DNA from: Euryarchaeota archaeon UBA250
GTDB taxonomy: Archaea > Thermoplasmatota > Poseidoniia > Poseidoniales > Thalassarchaeaceae
Direction: 5' to 3'
NCBI GenBank assembly: GCA_002504845.1
Contig: DATW01000080.1
Coordinates: 1 to 8,022 of the forward strand
DNA: 8,022 bases
Program-made: the position numbers and the translations under genes
The notes under the pieces: model-generated
The model's database searches: none
Told to the model about the DNA's origin: nothing
Seen by the model: only the letters and a program-made list of their open reading frames with translations
Shown here: positions 1-6,593 of the stretch, in pieces
How the letters are laid out: each line of letters opens with the position of its first letter
Position numbering within the stretch: position 1 is the stretch's first letter

Positions 1-3000
1 CCGTAGAATGCAGAGGCCCGTATCTTTCCAGCAGGAACTGTGACGGTGAATCTTCCCTCGTCATCAGCGACTTCGGAAATGATTGGCACCCAATATGTTC
101 GAGGGTCGGAATCTTCCTGCCCCTCTCCGCTGAATGCATCCCTCTCTACGAGTATCCGTGCGTTCGGGACGGGTTCGCCTGATTCGAGTACGACCTGTCC
201 CTCGAGAGTGGCTCCGCTGTAGTATTTGACAATCTTGACATTCGAGTTTGCACTGCCTATAGCGCTGTAGTACTGGCTGGGGTCTACGCGAGGGTCGCTC
301 CATTCGTAGATGTCAGGCACCCCATTGCCGTCTTCGTCGGGAGCGTCTGCTCCATCATCGTGGTAGTTGGCGATGACGAAATGGTTCATCATAGCGCCGG
401 GAAGTGCGTATGAGTTGCTTAGGGGGGTGCCGGGAGTGCCGGGTCTTGCCCATGTTGGGCCTGGTTGTCCGGAGGTTCCCGAGTCCAGTCCGAGAGTGGA
501 TGTCCCATATCCGACGTATATGCGTGCAAGGAATGTGTCGAAGAAAGCAGGTTGCTGGATGTAGTCGATATCTTCCAGAGATATTATCTGATTTGGGTCA
601 GTAATGGCTCCTGACTGCTGTCTGACGATATCATCCAAGTATTCCTGCTCATACTCGCCAGAGGTTCTCGGGATAATCGGCCCATCGCCCCTCTTCGTCA
701 AGTAACTGCTGGAAATGTAGTCTTCCGGATCAAGTCCAGCGAGAGTGGTAGGCGCGTAGAATATGCCTGTCGTCTGACCCCCGTGATAGGAGTAGTCCTC
801 GTAGAAGAGTCCGCCGAGCGGATAGAGTCTGTCATCGATTGCGAAATAGCGTACGTCTGTATTCCTCTCTACTGTCTCGCCGATGCGACCTTGGAAGGTT
901 TGTACCTCCCATCCGATTGAGGAAAGATCCCCGAGAAGGTCAACAATCTGGTCTAAATCGAGTACATGCGTGATGAATGCCCTGCCGACCGCCAGTTTTG
1001 CATTTGTTCGGTGGATTCCAGTGGACAGATCATCAAAATCATCGATTAGATCAGCAGTGTATCTGTGGTCCCCTATGAGATAATGAGATGGTGTGCTTGA
1101 GAATGGGGAGGAAGAGCCCCTCGTATCATTATACAGGGCCATGGCATCTTCTGCATTGTCTAATCTCTCACCGACGATTTCGCCTTGGTCCGTGACGAAC
1201 CAACCGAACTTTGACGGTAGACCCGAGTCTGCCAGATATGCTCCTCGAAGGAGTTGCACTTCGCCGTCAGAATGTATGATTGCGAGCGAGCGCTTCTCAA
1301 CATCGTCCGAGGTCATGCTATGAATGCGTTCAAGTTCCCTGATCTGATTCTCCTCGAGATACGAATCAAGTACCTCTAGATTGGATTCATCGGAGACTCC
1401 TCCTTTCCTCAGCGAGTTCATGATCATCAGTGCAAGGACATCTTCCTGCGAGTGGCTTAGCAGCGTGTTGCCAGTTACAGGGATACCAGACTGGAAGTTG
1501 TCGGCAACGGTAGGGTGCTGGCCCTGTGATAGCGCCTGGAAACCGTAGTCCCACCACGAAAGGAATGCTGGACGCTCGGTGAAATCAGTTTCTTTATCCT
1601 GATTGGCCAGCCAATCATAGGCCATATTCCATCCGCCGCCATTAAATCCAGGTCCGAACGTTCCAAGGTACCAACAGCCAGTGGTGCATCTCTGATCAGG
1701 AGAATACTGATTAGAGTTGAGTACTGAAAATCCGAGAACCTCGTATCGCAGAACGTCCGGCATAATTCCCTGGATAGCCTCATCCACATCGCCTGAGGCA
1801 GAGTCGCCCCTCGGTATTCCAGAATCTATGCCATATGTCGCGTGCTGGGAGAATACGATGAGAAGGATCATCATTACTGCTGGTACCCCGGGTCTTGATC
1901 TGCTTGCTGAGAAAGTACTGTTGAATCGTGCTCTAGGTGATCCGATTCCGCTCTTCTTCCAGTGTTTGAGGAACTCGCTTGGATTCGCTGCAACCCACAT
2001 AGAGGTCAATCCAACTGCGCCTACGACTGCCATGGGTGGGCCTGCATTGAATATGAATCGGCCAGCAGTCCAAGACATGTACGATGCGATTACGATCCAT
2101 GCCCCTAGCAAGAACGAAGCATTGTCCTCTTTCCTGCCTCCTCTCCACATGAGGATGAGTCCATAGCCTATTGCTGCGATGGCCACAATCGGGCCGAATG
2201 AAGCGAATAGAATGCCCCTATCTGGCGCTTGAGCCTCTCCAATCGTTGAGAATACCTTGTTCTTGGAGAAGTAGAACCCGCCGGTGAAGAGAATGTCCCA
2301 TCCGGCATATAGGTCCACGGCCTGCAGGGTATAGAGGATAGCTAGAACAGCCCCAGACAGAGTTGCAGTCATTGTGAATACGAGTAGCCATGGCTTGTCT
2401 CTGGCGGCTGAGATGACATAACCCAAACCTAGTGTGAATCCAAGCATGTAGATCAGAGGCGCCATCCCGCTCGGATCGGACAAGAGATTCATCCCGGGCC
2501 ACATGTAGAATGGGAGGGGGATCAGCATAGATGTGATTAGCATCTGATTCATTGCAGACGTTAATGGGAGTGTGTCCCTACCTCTGAAGAGATTGAGGAT
2601 TGCCACGCCGGAGAATGCCAAGAATATGATGCCTGGAGCGTAAACGAATCCTTTCCATGCAAGGCCCGCTGTTGCAAAGGAGACGCCAGCAAGGGTTGCG
2701 AATAGCATCACTGTTCTTTGATTGGCCCACATAGAGCGGATTCCTGCAATCAGATAGGCAGGATTCCAAGAAGTCCTTGCAAATAGCCTGTTTTGATTGA
2801 TGTCGATCATTGCCCGGACCCACCAATAGAATCCCATCGTAAGGAAGAACATCGCGAAGGAGTCGTGGTCCGCAAGACCGAACGTAGAGTGTGATATGTG
2901 GCCAGGCATGAATGCGATTAGCCATGCAGCGGCTATTCCTGCGAGGGGGCTGTGGAAGCGTCGAGCCATGCCAGCTACTGGGAGCACGATGAGTGCGCCC

Positions 3001-4358
3001 CAGATTGCTGGCTGGGATTCTACAGACCACCAGACCGCCTCAGACAAAGACATGTCTGCAACCCAGGACAGCAAGATGCCGCCGAGTGCGAGTGACCATG
3101 AGAAGAGAGGTGGTCTCGGGTTGAGTCCGCCCACGGGATAGTTCCTATCGGCATCGAAGACGAGGTGGGCTCGCTCGACCGCCACATAGTCGATAATTCG
3201 CTTCATGTACCAAGGATCGGAACCTCCTGAAAGATCCCAATCACCGATTACTGAGGCGTTCATAGCAGGGATGACGTTCCAGATCACCCTGACGACGAGA
3301 CCTGCAACAAGTGCAGTTCCAACGAGTATCGTATAGTTATGATTCTGCCACCATCTCCTGAATTCAGAGGGTTCCCTTAGAGGCGCCATCGGACCGATAT
3401 AGCCTCTTGAAGCGAGCATTATGATGCCGACATTTGCCCATATGGTGATTAGTAGCCAAAGTATCATGGAGTAGGATCCGCTATCGGAAAGAGCGTTCGG
3501 GAAGCCTGATACCCCTATGTCCTGGAGCCTGCCAACAGTGTAGATTAGCCAATTCAATGCTATCACAGAAGCCAGAACATTCCAGCGCTCGGACCTGCAG
3601 AATGTGACGAATAGTGCTATGGCAGCTGAGAAAAGCCCCCAGAGAGGTCCTAGATGTGCTCCCTCCTCGTATTCAGCTGGATCCGAAATGGATGAAATCC
3701 AGATCATGGGGATGATTGCTGATGCCATCACTGCGATGGCTGAGAAGTGTGCCATCTTGTTGCGTGGATCAAACGGTAACTCCGCCATCATGCCCTTCTC
3801 GCTAATTCTATCGATAGTTCTCGAGAACACCAGTGCCAGATACACCGATCCGAAGAGCATTACGACCCACATTGAGGAGAATCGTGCCGCTAGAAGGGAA
3901 CGTGTAGAATCGTCGGAGACTGCATCTTCCAGACTGGAGGTGGATGCGAAGAGTATGGCAACATGTAAGCCAATGACTGCGCCGGCGAGGAAGTTTGCCT
4001 CCATCGGTCTTCCGCGGGACACCATGACGTGTGTCCCAAGTGCCACGAAGAGGAAAGTCATGGACATCGCCACAGGAATCATCAAGGTTGAAGCCAATGA
4101 GATGGCAATCAGAGAGGAAACGAGGATAGCGGAATCAATACCCCTAGCAGAGGGGTGCTCCGAGCTAATCCTCCCGACGACCGACCCAAGGGCGGCCACG
4201 ACAGGCAGTGCGAGGAGATTTGTTTCGTCCATCCATCCATTCTGTCCCGATACCTGTGCAGCAACTAAGAACACTAAGAGGGCTGCAGCCAGCATTACTG
4301 GGCCGCCAAGAATCCCCCTGAGAGATGCCACATCGGTGTTGTCGTTCTTGTCTTCCAT
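1..4358 (-). CDS. aglB: STT3/AglB-type oligosaccharyltransferase, giant form (3' end outside window)
   Basis: Membrane enzyme that transfers a lipid-linked oligosaccharide to Asn in N-X-S/T sites of exported proteins, acting on the outer face of the membrane. The frame is open from ATG at 4358 to the window edge, giving 1452 codons with no stop. Family motifs appear in the expected order: first-loop acidic motif GDWDLSGGSDPWY (D373, D375, D381), second-loop DHDSF (D497, D499), TIGE at 705-708 (the TIxE-type motif of loop EL5) and the signature WWDYG at 935-939. AglB-like blocks follow: PTVADNFQ, VRYFAIDDR (about 1169) and GIFYAP. The last membrane helix is about 825-842, and the rest is predicted to be extracytoplasmic. 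Near the visible end are a DxDGNGxxD motif (1341-1349) and a beta-sandwich-like segment from about 1375. Unusually, residues 1-340 form an extra hydrophobic region before the usual first helix (about 341-360). The start is supported by GGTGA five bases upstream. The family call is secure; the full length is unknown. Confidence 0.95.
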   Translation of the reverse strand, partial: MEDKNDNTDVASLRGILGGPVMLAAALLVFLVAAQVSGQNGWMDETNLLALPVVAALGSVVGRISSEHPSARGIDSAILVSSLIAISLASTLMIPVAMSMTFLFVALGTHVMVSRGRPMEANFLAGAVIGLHVAILFASTSSLEDAVSDDSTRSLLAARFSSMWVVMLFGSVYLALVFSRTIDRISEKGMMAELPFDPRNKMAHFSAIAVMASAIIPMIWISSISDPAEYEEGAHLGPLWGLFSAAIALFVTFCRSERWNVLASVIALNWLIYTVGRLQDIGVSGFPNALSDSGSYSMILWLLITIWANVGIIMLASRGYIGPMAPLREPSEFRRWWQNHNYTILVGTALVAGLVVRVIWNVIPAMNASVIGDWDLSGGSDPWYMKRIIDYVAVERAHLVFDADRNYPVGGLNPRPPLFSWSLALGGILLSWVADMSLSEAVWWSVESQPAIWGALIVLPVAGMARRFHSPLAGIAAAWLIAFMPGHISHSTFGLADHDSFAMFFLTMGFYWWVRAMIDINQNRLFARTSWNPAYLIAGIRSMWANQRTVMLFATLAGVSFATAGLAWKGFVYAPGIIFLAFSGVAILNLFRGRDTLPLTSAMNQMLITSMLIPLPFYMWPGMNLLSDPSGMAPLIYMLGFTLGLGYVISAARDKPWLLVFTMTATLSGAVLAILYTLQAVDLYAGWDILFTGGFYFSKNKVFSTIGEAQAPDRGILFASFGPIVAIAAIGYGLILMWRGGRKEDNASFLLGAWIVIASYMSWTAGRFIFNAGPPMAVVGAVGLTSMWVAANPSEFLKHWKKSGIGSPRARFNSTFSASRSRPGVPAVMMILLIVFSQHATYGIDSGIPRGDSASGDVDEAIQGIMPDVLRYEVLGFSVLNSNQYSPDQRCTTGCWYLGTFGPGFNGGGWNMAYDWLANQDKETDFTERPAFLSWWDYGFQALSQGQHPTVADNFQSGIPVTGNTLLSHSQEDVLALMIMNSLRKGGVSDESNLEVLDSYLEENQIRELERIHSMTSDDVEKRSLAIIHSDGEVQLLRGAYLADSGLPSKFGWFVTDQGEIVGERLDNAEDAMALYNDTRGSSSPFSSTPSHYLIGDHRYTADLIDDFDDLSTGIHRTNAKLAVGRAFITHVLDLDQIVDLLGDLSSIGWEVQTFQGRIGETVERNTDVRYFAIDDRLYPLGGLFYEDYSYHGGQTTGIFYAPTTLAGLDPEDYISSSYLTKRGDGPIIPRTSGEYEQEYLDDIVRQQSGAITDPNQIISLEDIDYIQQPAFFDTFLARIYVGYGTSTLGLDSGTSGQPGPTWARPGTPGTPLSNSYALPGAMMNHFVIANYHDDGADAPDEDGNGVPDIYEWSDPRVDPSQYYSAIGSANSNVKIVKYYSGATLEGQVVLESGEPVPNARILVERDAFSGEGQEDSDPRTYWVPIISEVADDEGRFTVTVPAGKIRASAFY
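3..236 (-). other. Beta-sandwich (carboxypeptidase-regulatory-like) segment at the visible end of STT3
   Basis: Residues about 1375-1452 contain the pattern GATLEGQVVLESGEPVPNA, a variable middle, then DDEGRFTVTVPAGK. This 'G.V....G.PVPNA.I.V......T...G.F...VPAG' arrangement is typical of carboxypeptidase-regulatory-like or transthyretin-like beta-sandwich domains of exported proteins. From memory, a comparable beta domain follows the catalytic part of some archaeal AglB proteins, so it may be a normal peripheral domain. The domain is cut by the window edge. Assignment is by pattern only. Confidence 0.55.
303..338 (-). other. Predicted calcium-binding DxDGNGxxD loop in STT3
   Basis: Residues 1341-1352 read DEDGNGVPDIYE. 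The spacing D-x-D-x-N-x-x-x-D-x-x-E matches the calcium loops of thrombospondin type 3 and EF-hand-like repeats that are common in exported archaeal proteins. It links the AglB-like globular region to the beta-sandwich segment downstream. Calcium binding is inferred from the motif alone. Confidence 0.5.
3338..4358 (-). other. Extra N-terminal multi-helix region of the STT3 protein
   Basis: Codons 1-340 lie before the helix that normally starts STT3 proteins, just upstream of the first catalytic Asp. I see about ten hydrophobic segments, roughly at residues 18-38, 47-64, 74-92, 93-113, 122-140, 160-179, 203-223, 239-254, 259-275 and 297-316. They are separated by short loops, some acidic (143-151, 226-232) and some basic. 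No catalytic or binding motif that I recognise is present. In the AglB and STT3 proteins I know, the first acidic motif lies within about 60 residues of the N-terminus, whereas here it is at 373-381. The reading frame is uninterrupted and shares codon use with the rest of the gene, so this looks like a true fusion or extension rather than a separate gene. Its function is unknown. Confidence 0.7.
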
Positions 4359-4363
4359 TTCAT

Positions 4364-4369
4364 TCACCC
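4364..4369 (-). promoter_or_regulatory. Shine-Dalgarno-like site of the STT3 gene
   Basis: GGGTGA on the minus strand matches part of the anti-Shine-Dalgarno complement (GGAGGTGATC) and sits five bases before ATG 4358. A second ATG at 4362 is out of frame, so this site helps choose the 4358 start. Confidence 0.5.
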
Positions 4370-4372
4370 AGT

Positions 4373-4386
4373 ACAGCCGAGGCTGT
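4373..4386. promoter_or_regulatory. Perfect short dyad between promoter and STT3 start (candidate operator)
   Basis: ACAGCC-GA-GGCTGT is a perfect inverted repeat with six-base arms and a two-base centre. It lies in the purD-STT3 gap, downstream of the TATA-like element and upstream of the Shine-Dalgarno-like site, so it would fall near the expected transcription start or in the 5' leader. It could bind a dimeric regulator or form a small hairpin. A dyad of this size could also occur by chance. Confidence 0.3.
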
Positions 4387-4412
4387 CCAGCATCGCGGCC
4401 ACCTTACTGCTG

Positions 4413-4421
4413 CATTTAAGC
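4413..4421 (-). promoter_or_regulatory. TATA-like element upstream of the STT3 gene
   Basis: The minus strand reads GCTTAAATG, an AT-rich box in an otherwise GC-rich gap, resembling an archaeal TATA box (consensus near TTTAAA/TTTATA). It is about 55-60 bases before ATG 4358. With the usual spacing of about 25 bases, transcription would start near 4390 and give a leader of about 30 bases. This suggests STT3 can be expressed independently of carS and purD, although read-through is also possible because no terminator is visible. Confidence 0.4.
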
Positions 4422-4442
4422 GGGACGGTGCGAGTATCTGCC

Positions 4443-5732
4443 CTAGTCTTCCGATTTGGGGCTCGATTGAAGCCTGTCGAGAGCTCGTGAGCCAATGTCT
4501 TGACGGAAATGGCCGCCTTCCAGATTGATCTTCGAGATGGCTCCGTACGCAGCCTCGATAGCCTCGCTGAGACTCTCGTCGATACCTGTTGCGCTTAGCA
4601 CCCTGCCGCCAGACGAAATTATCTTGCCATTCGACAGTTTTGTTCCCGCGTGGTGGATGATTGCCCCCTTATCGAACTGAGTACCTTCAAGACCCGATAT
4701 CTCCCTCCCCTTGGCTGGATTGTGAGGGTACCCTTCAGACGCAAGGACCACCGTAGCTGCGTAGTTGTCGCTTATCTTCAAATCGAATTCCCCTAGTTTA
4801 CCCTCAGCCACCGATAGCAATAGAAGTCCCAAATCAGATTCAATGAGCGGGATTGTGACCTGTGTCTCAGGATCTCCCAATCTTGCATTGAATTCAACCA
4901 CGCTTGGAAGGCCATCTCGAATCATTAGGCCCACGTAAAGACAGCCTCTGTAGGGACTCTCCTCCTTAGAAAAATACTCGTGCATAGGAGCAATGATGCT
5001 GGATATCGCTCGCTTGATGACGGAAATTTCAGCTACGGGCGCTGGGGCATAAGCGCCCATGCCCCCTGTGTTCGGGCCGTTGTCGCCGTCGTTCAGCCTT
5101 TTGTGGTCTTGGCTGGCAGGGAGCACGGCGAAATCCGACTCGTCCATCAGAACTAGAAGTGATGCTTCTTCGCCCTCAAGAAAGGACTCGATCAATACTG
5201 ATTCGTCTTTTTTGATAGCCGAAGAAGCTGCATATTCTGCCTCTTCAATATCGGATGTCACTGTCACCCCTTTACCAGCAGCGAGCCCATCTCTCTTGAT
5301 CACCCATGGTGGACCCATGGAGTCTAGTACCCCCATTACTCGATTTTCGTCTCGGACCATTACAGATTCAGCAGTTGGTATTCCGAGTTTTCTCATTATT
5401 TTCTTTGCATGCTGCTTGGAGCCTTCGATCATAGCTCCGTTGGCACCGGGACCGAAGCAAGGTATCCCGATTGAACGCAGATCATCTGCTAGCCCTGCTA
5501 CGAGAGGGGCTTCTGGGCCAATGACAACCAGATCCGCTTCGATTTCAACTGCGAGTTTTGTTACCCCATGGATGTCACTTGCTGGGATGGGGTGATTCGT
5601 GCCGATTCCGGAGGTCCCTGCATTCCCAGGGGCCACATGTATTTCGCTGACAGATTCCGAATTGGCCAATCCAATTGCAAGAGCATGCTCTCTTCCGCCG
5701 CCGCCTACAATCAGCACGGTGCCCTCTCGCAT
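4443..5732 (-). CDS. purD: Phosphoribosylamine-glycine ligase (GAR synthetase)
   Basis: Cytoplasmic ATP-grasp enzyme of de novo purine synthesis: 5-phosphoribosylamine + glycine + ATP gives glycinamide ribonucleotide + ADP + Pi. At 429 residues it has the normal length for PurD. In order it shows the N-domain loop GGGGREHA (residues 10-17), GPEAPLV (72-78), GSKQHAKK (104-111), the ATP-grasp stretch VIKRDGLAAGKGV (144-156), the signature GPNTGGMGAYAP (219-230), the metal/ATP site VVEFNARLGDPE (278-289) and the PurD C-terminal domain (from about DNYAATVVLASEG). I chose ATG 5732 because PurD proteins begin just before the glycine-rich loop and GGAG lies four bases upstream. In-frame ATGs at 5756 and 5771 would add 8 or 13 residues; the latter overlaps the carS stop as TGATG. 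The gene follows carS directly and is probably cotranscribed with it. Confidence 0.97.
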   Translation of the reverse strand: MREGTVLIVGGGGREHALAIGLANSESVSEIHVAPGNAGTSGIGTNHPIPASDIHGVTKLAVEIEADLVVIGPEAPLVAGLADDLRSIGIPCFGPGANGAMIEGSKQHAKKIMRKLGIPTAESVMVRDENRVMGVLDSMGPPWVIKRDGLAAGKGVTVTSDIEEAEYAASSAIKKDESVLIESFLEGEEASLLVLMDESDFAVLPASQDHKRLNDGDNGPNTGGMGAYAPAPVAEISVIKRAISSIIAPMHEYFSKEESPYRGCLYVGLMIRDGLPSVVEFNARLGDPETQVTIPLIESDLGLLLLSVAEGKLGEFDLKISDNYAATVVLASEGYPHNPAKGREISGLEGTQFDKGAIIHHAGTKLSNGKIISSGGRVLSATGIDESLSEAIEAAYGAISKINLEGGHFRQDIGSRALDRLQSSPKSED

Positions 5733-5770
5733 AGCACTCCGTATGATGTAAGGCATATGACCTAAATGCA

Positions 5771-6448
5771 TCAGTATGGCACAGACTTCAAGCCTAATTT
5801 GTATCCAAGGATGTTGGTTGCCCTGTGCATGACTGGAGTCAGTATTAGGAGAGCAACGACATATGGCCTGATGGATGGTTGGAAGAATATGGTCTCATGA
5901 AACAGCAAGGCTGTTGTGCCCAATATGCCAAGTGCGAATGGCAACGTGTCCAATAGAGGGGCTCGTGAAGAAATCTCTCCCTCTCGTTTCAGACCTCTTC
6001 GCCTCTTGATGAACGATCCTGCGCTGTCCCCGATCATACAAGCCAGACCGAGTACGAATCCAATCAAGAAGGCAGATGCCCATCCCTCATCAAAGTGATA
6101 CCAAGCATCCTCTGGAATCAAGCTAGAAGGATCCAGAAATGGTCGCTCAGATGCAGAATAGTGTCCTTTCCAGAGAGTATGTGCAAGTGTCATCAAGCCT
6201 GCTGAGACGAGTGCGCCCCCGAATAGTCCCTCCCACGATTTTCCATCTCCGAGCACCCTGTTCCCATCGGACCATGTCCTTCCAGCATCGATTTTATGAT
6301 TCTGGAATCCGGAAAGATCAGGTATCCACTTCCCAAAGAGCATAGCACCCGTGTTTGCGAGATATGCCGGCCCGTAGAGAATGATTACTGATACCACATT
6401 TAGTGCCATACCATTCAGGTCCTCTGCGGGGAATATGTTGGCTTCCAT
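5771..6448 (-). CDS. carS: CDP-archaeol synthase (CTP:2,3-di-O-geranylgeranylglycerol phosphate cytidylyltransferase)
   Basis: Integral membrane enzyme of archaeal phospholipid synthesis: it uses CTP to activate unsaturated archaetidic acid to CDP-archaeol, the precursor for polar head-group attachment. The 225-residue product shows CarS hallmarks: PAYLANTG in helix 1 (about 27-34), LGDGKSWEG (66-74), GDSAGSFIKRRRGLKRE (140-156), PLLD (164-167) and the C-terminal HRATNILGYKLGLKSVPY. About five membrane helices lie at 17-39, 72-93, 122-142, 169-183 and 196-215, as expected for the family. The frame is open upstream to ATG 6607, but those 53 residues lack family similarity, are not membrane-like, and would overlap the start of the divergent gene. 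I therefore use ATG 6448, which has GGGGAG nine bases upstream. ATG 6409 is a further candidate. purD follows immediately. Confidence 0.93.
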   Translation of the reverse strand: MEANIFPAEDLNGMALNVVSVIILYGPAYLANTGAMLFGKWIPDLSGFQNHKIDAGRTWSDGNRVLGDGKSWEGLFGGALVSAGLMTLAHTLWKGHYSASERPFLDPSSLIPEDAWYHFDEGWASAFLIGFVLGLACMIGDSAGSFIKRRRGLKREGEISSRAPLLDTLPFALGILGTTALLFHETIFFQPSIRPYVVALLILTPVMHRATNILGYKLGLKSVPY

Positions 6449-6527
6449 GCCTCCGGACTCCCCGACATGTGCTTGAACATACCCCGGGTAGGGAGGGGTT
6501 GATGTCCGTCCTACCACACGGAGGGTC
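6449..6527. promoter_or_regulatory. Divergent intergenic region between carS and the secreted-protein gene
   Basis: These 79 bases separate two head-to-head starts and must carry, or overlap, the promoters of both genes. The stretch is GC-rich and I see no convincing TATA box for either direction. It holds Shine-Dalgarno-like sites on both strands: GGGGAG (minus, 6458-6463) for carS and GGAGG (plus, 6520-6524) for the right-hand gene. The core promoters may be weak or may lie inside the opposing coding sequences. Confidence 0.4.
6520..6524 (+). promoter_or_regulatory. Shine-Dalgarno-like site of the secreted-protein gene
   Basis: GGAGG (extended GGAGGGTC) ends three bases before ATG 6528. 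The spacing is short, but the site lies directly before the first ATG after an in-frame TAG at 6489-6491 and at the start of a clear signal peptide. Confidence 0.5.
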
Positions 6528-6593
6528 ATGCGCACCTTTGCCTCTATGCTTGTGCTCACCATGCTGATAACCTGTTCATTCCAAGCTTCGGCG
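6528..6593 (+). other. Predicted Sec signal peptide of the secreted protein
   Basis: Residues 1-22 consist of a short positive N-region (MR), a hydrophobic core (about FASMLVLTMLI) and a polar C-region ending ASA before QS, fitting the A-x-A rule for signal peptidase I. There is no twin-arginine motif, so the Sec route is expected. This signal peptide also fixes the start of the gene at ATG 6528. Confidence 0.8.

Noticed and set aside
1717..2166. 149-codon plus-strand open frame opposite STT3
   Set aside because: Antisense to the last membrane helices of STT3, with no family pattern and no start signal.
2578..3030. 150-codon minus-strand open frame in another frame of STT3
   Set aside because: Same strand but shifted frame within the DHDSF region. 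The STT3 frame carries the motifs and the shifted product is Arg/His/Cys-rich noise.
3604..4419. 271-codon plus-strand open frame opposite the STT3 gene
   Set aside because: It is fully antisense to the well-supported N-terminal region of STT3. Its translation is Ser/Thr/Ala/Arg-rich without domain or membrane pattern, as expected for a shadow of the coding strand.
5059..5595. 178-codon plus-strand open frame opposite purD
   Set aside because: Antisense to conserved PurD motifs. Low-complexity Ser/Pro/Arg composition and no recognisable motif.
5733..5770. Transcription terminator or hairpin between carS and purD
   Set aside because: No stable stem followed by a T-run is visible. The genes are 38 bases apart or overlapping and look cotranscribed.
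6564..6575. Possible lipobox (LITC) in the signal peptide of the plus-strand protein
   Set aside because: Position -1 is Thr rather than Gly/Ala/Ser, and a better signal peptidase I site (ASA|QS) lies just downstream.
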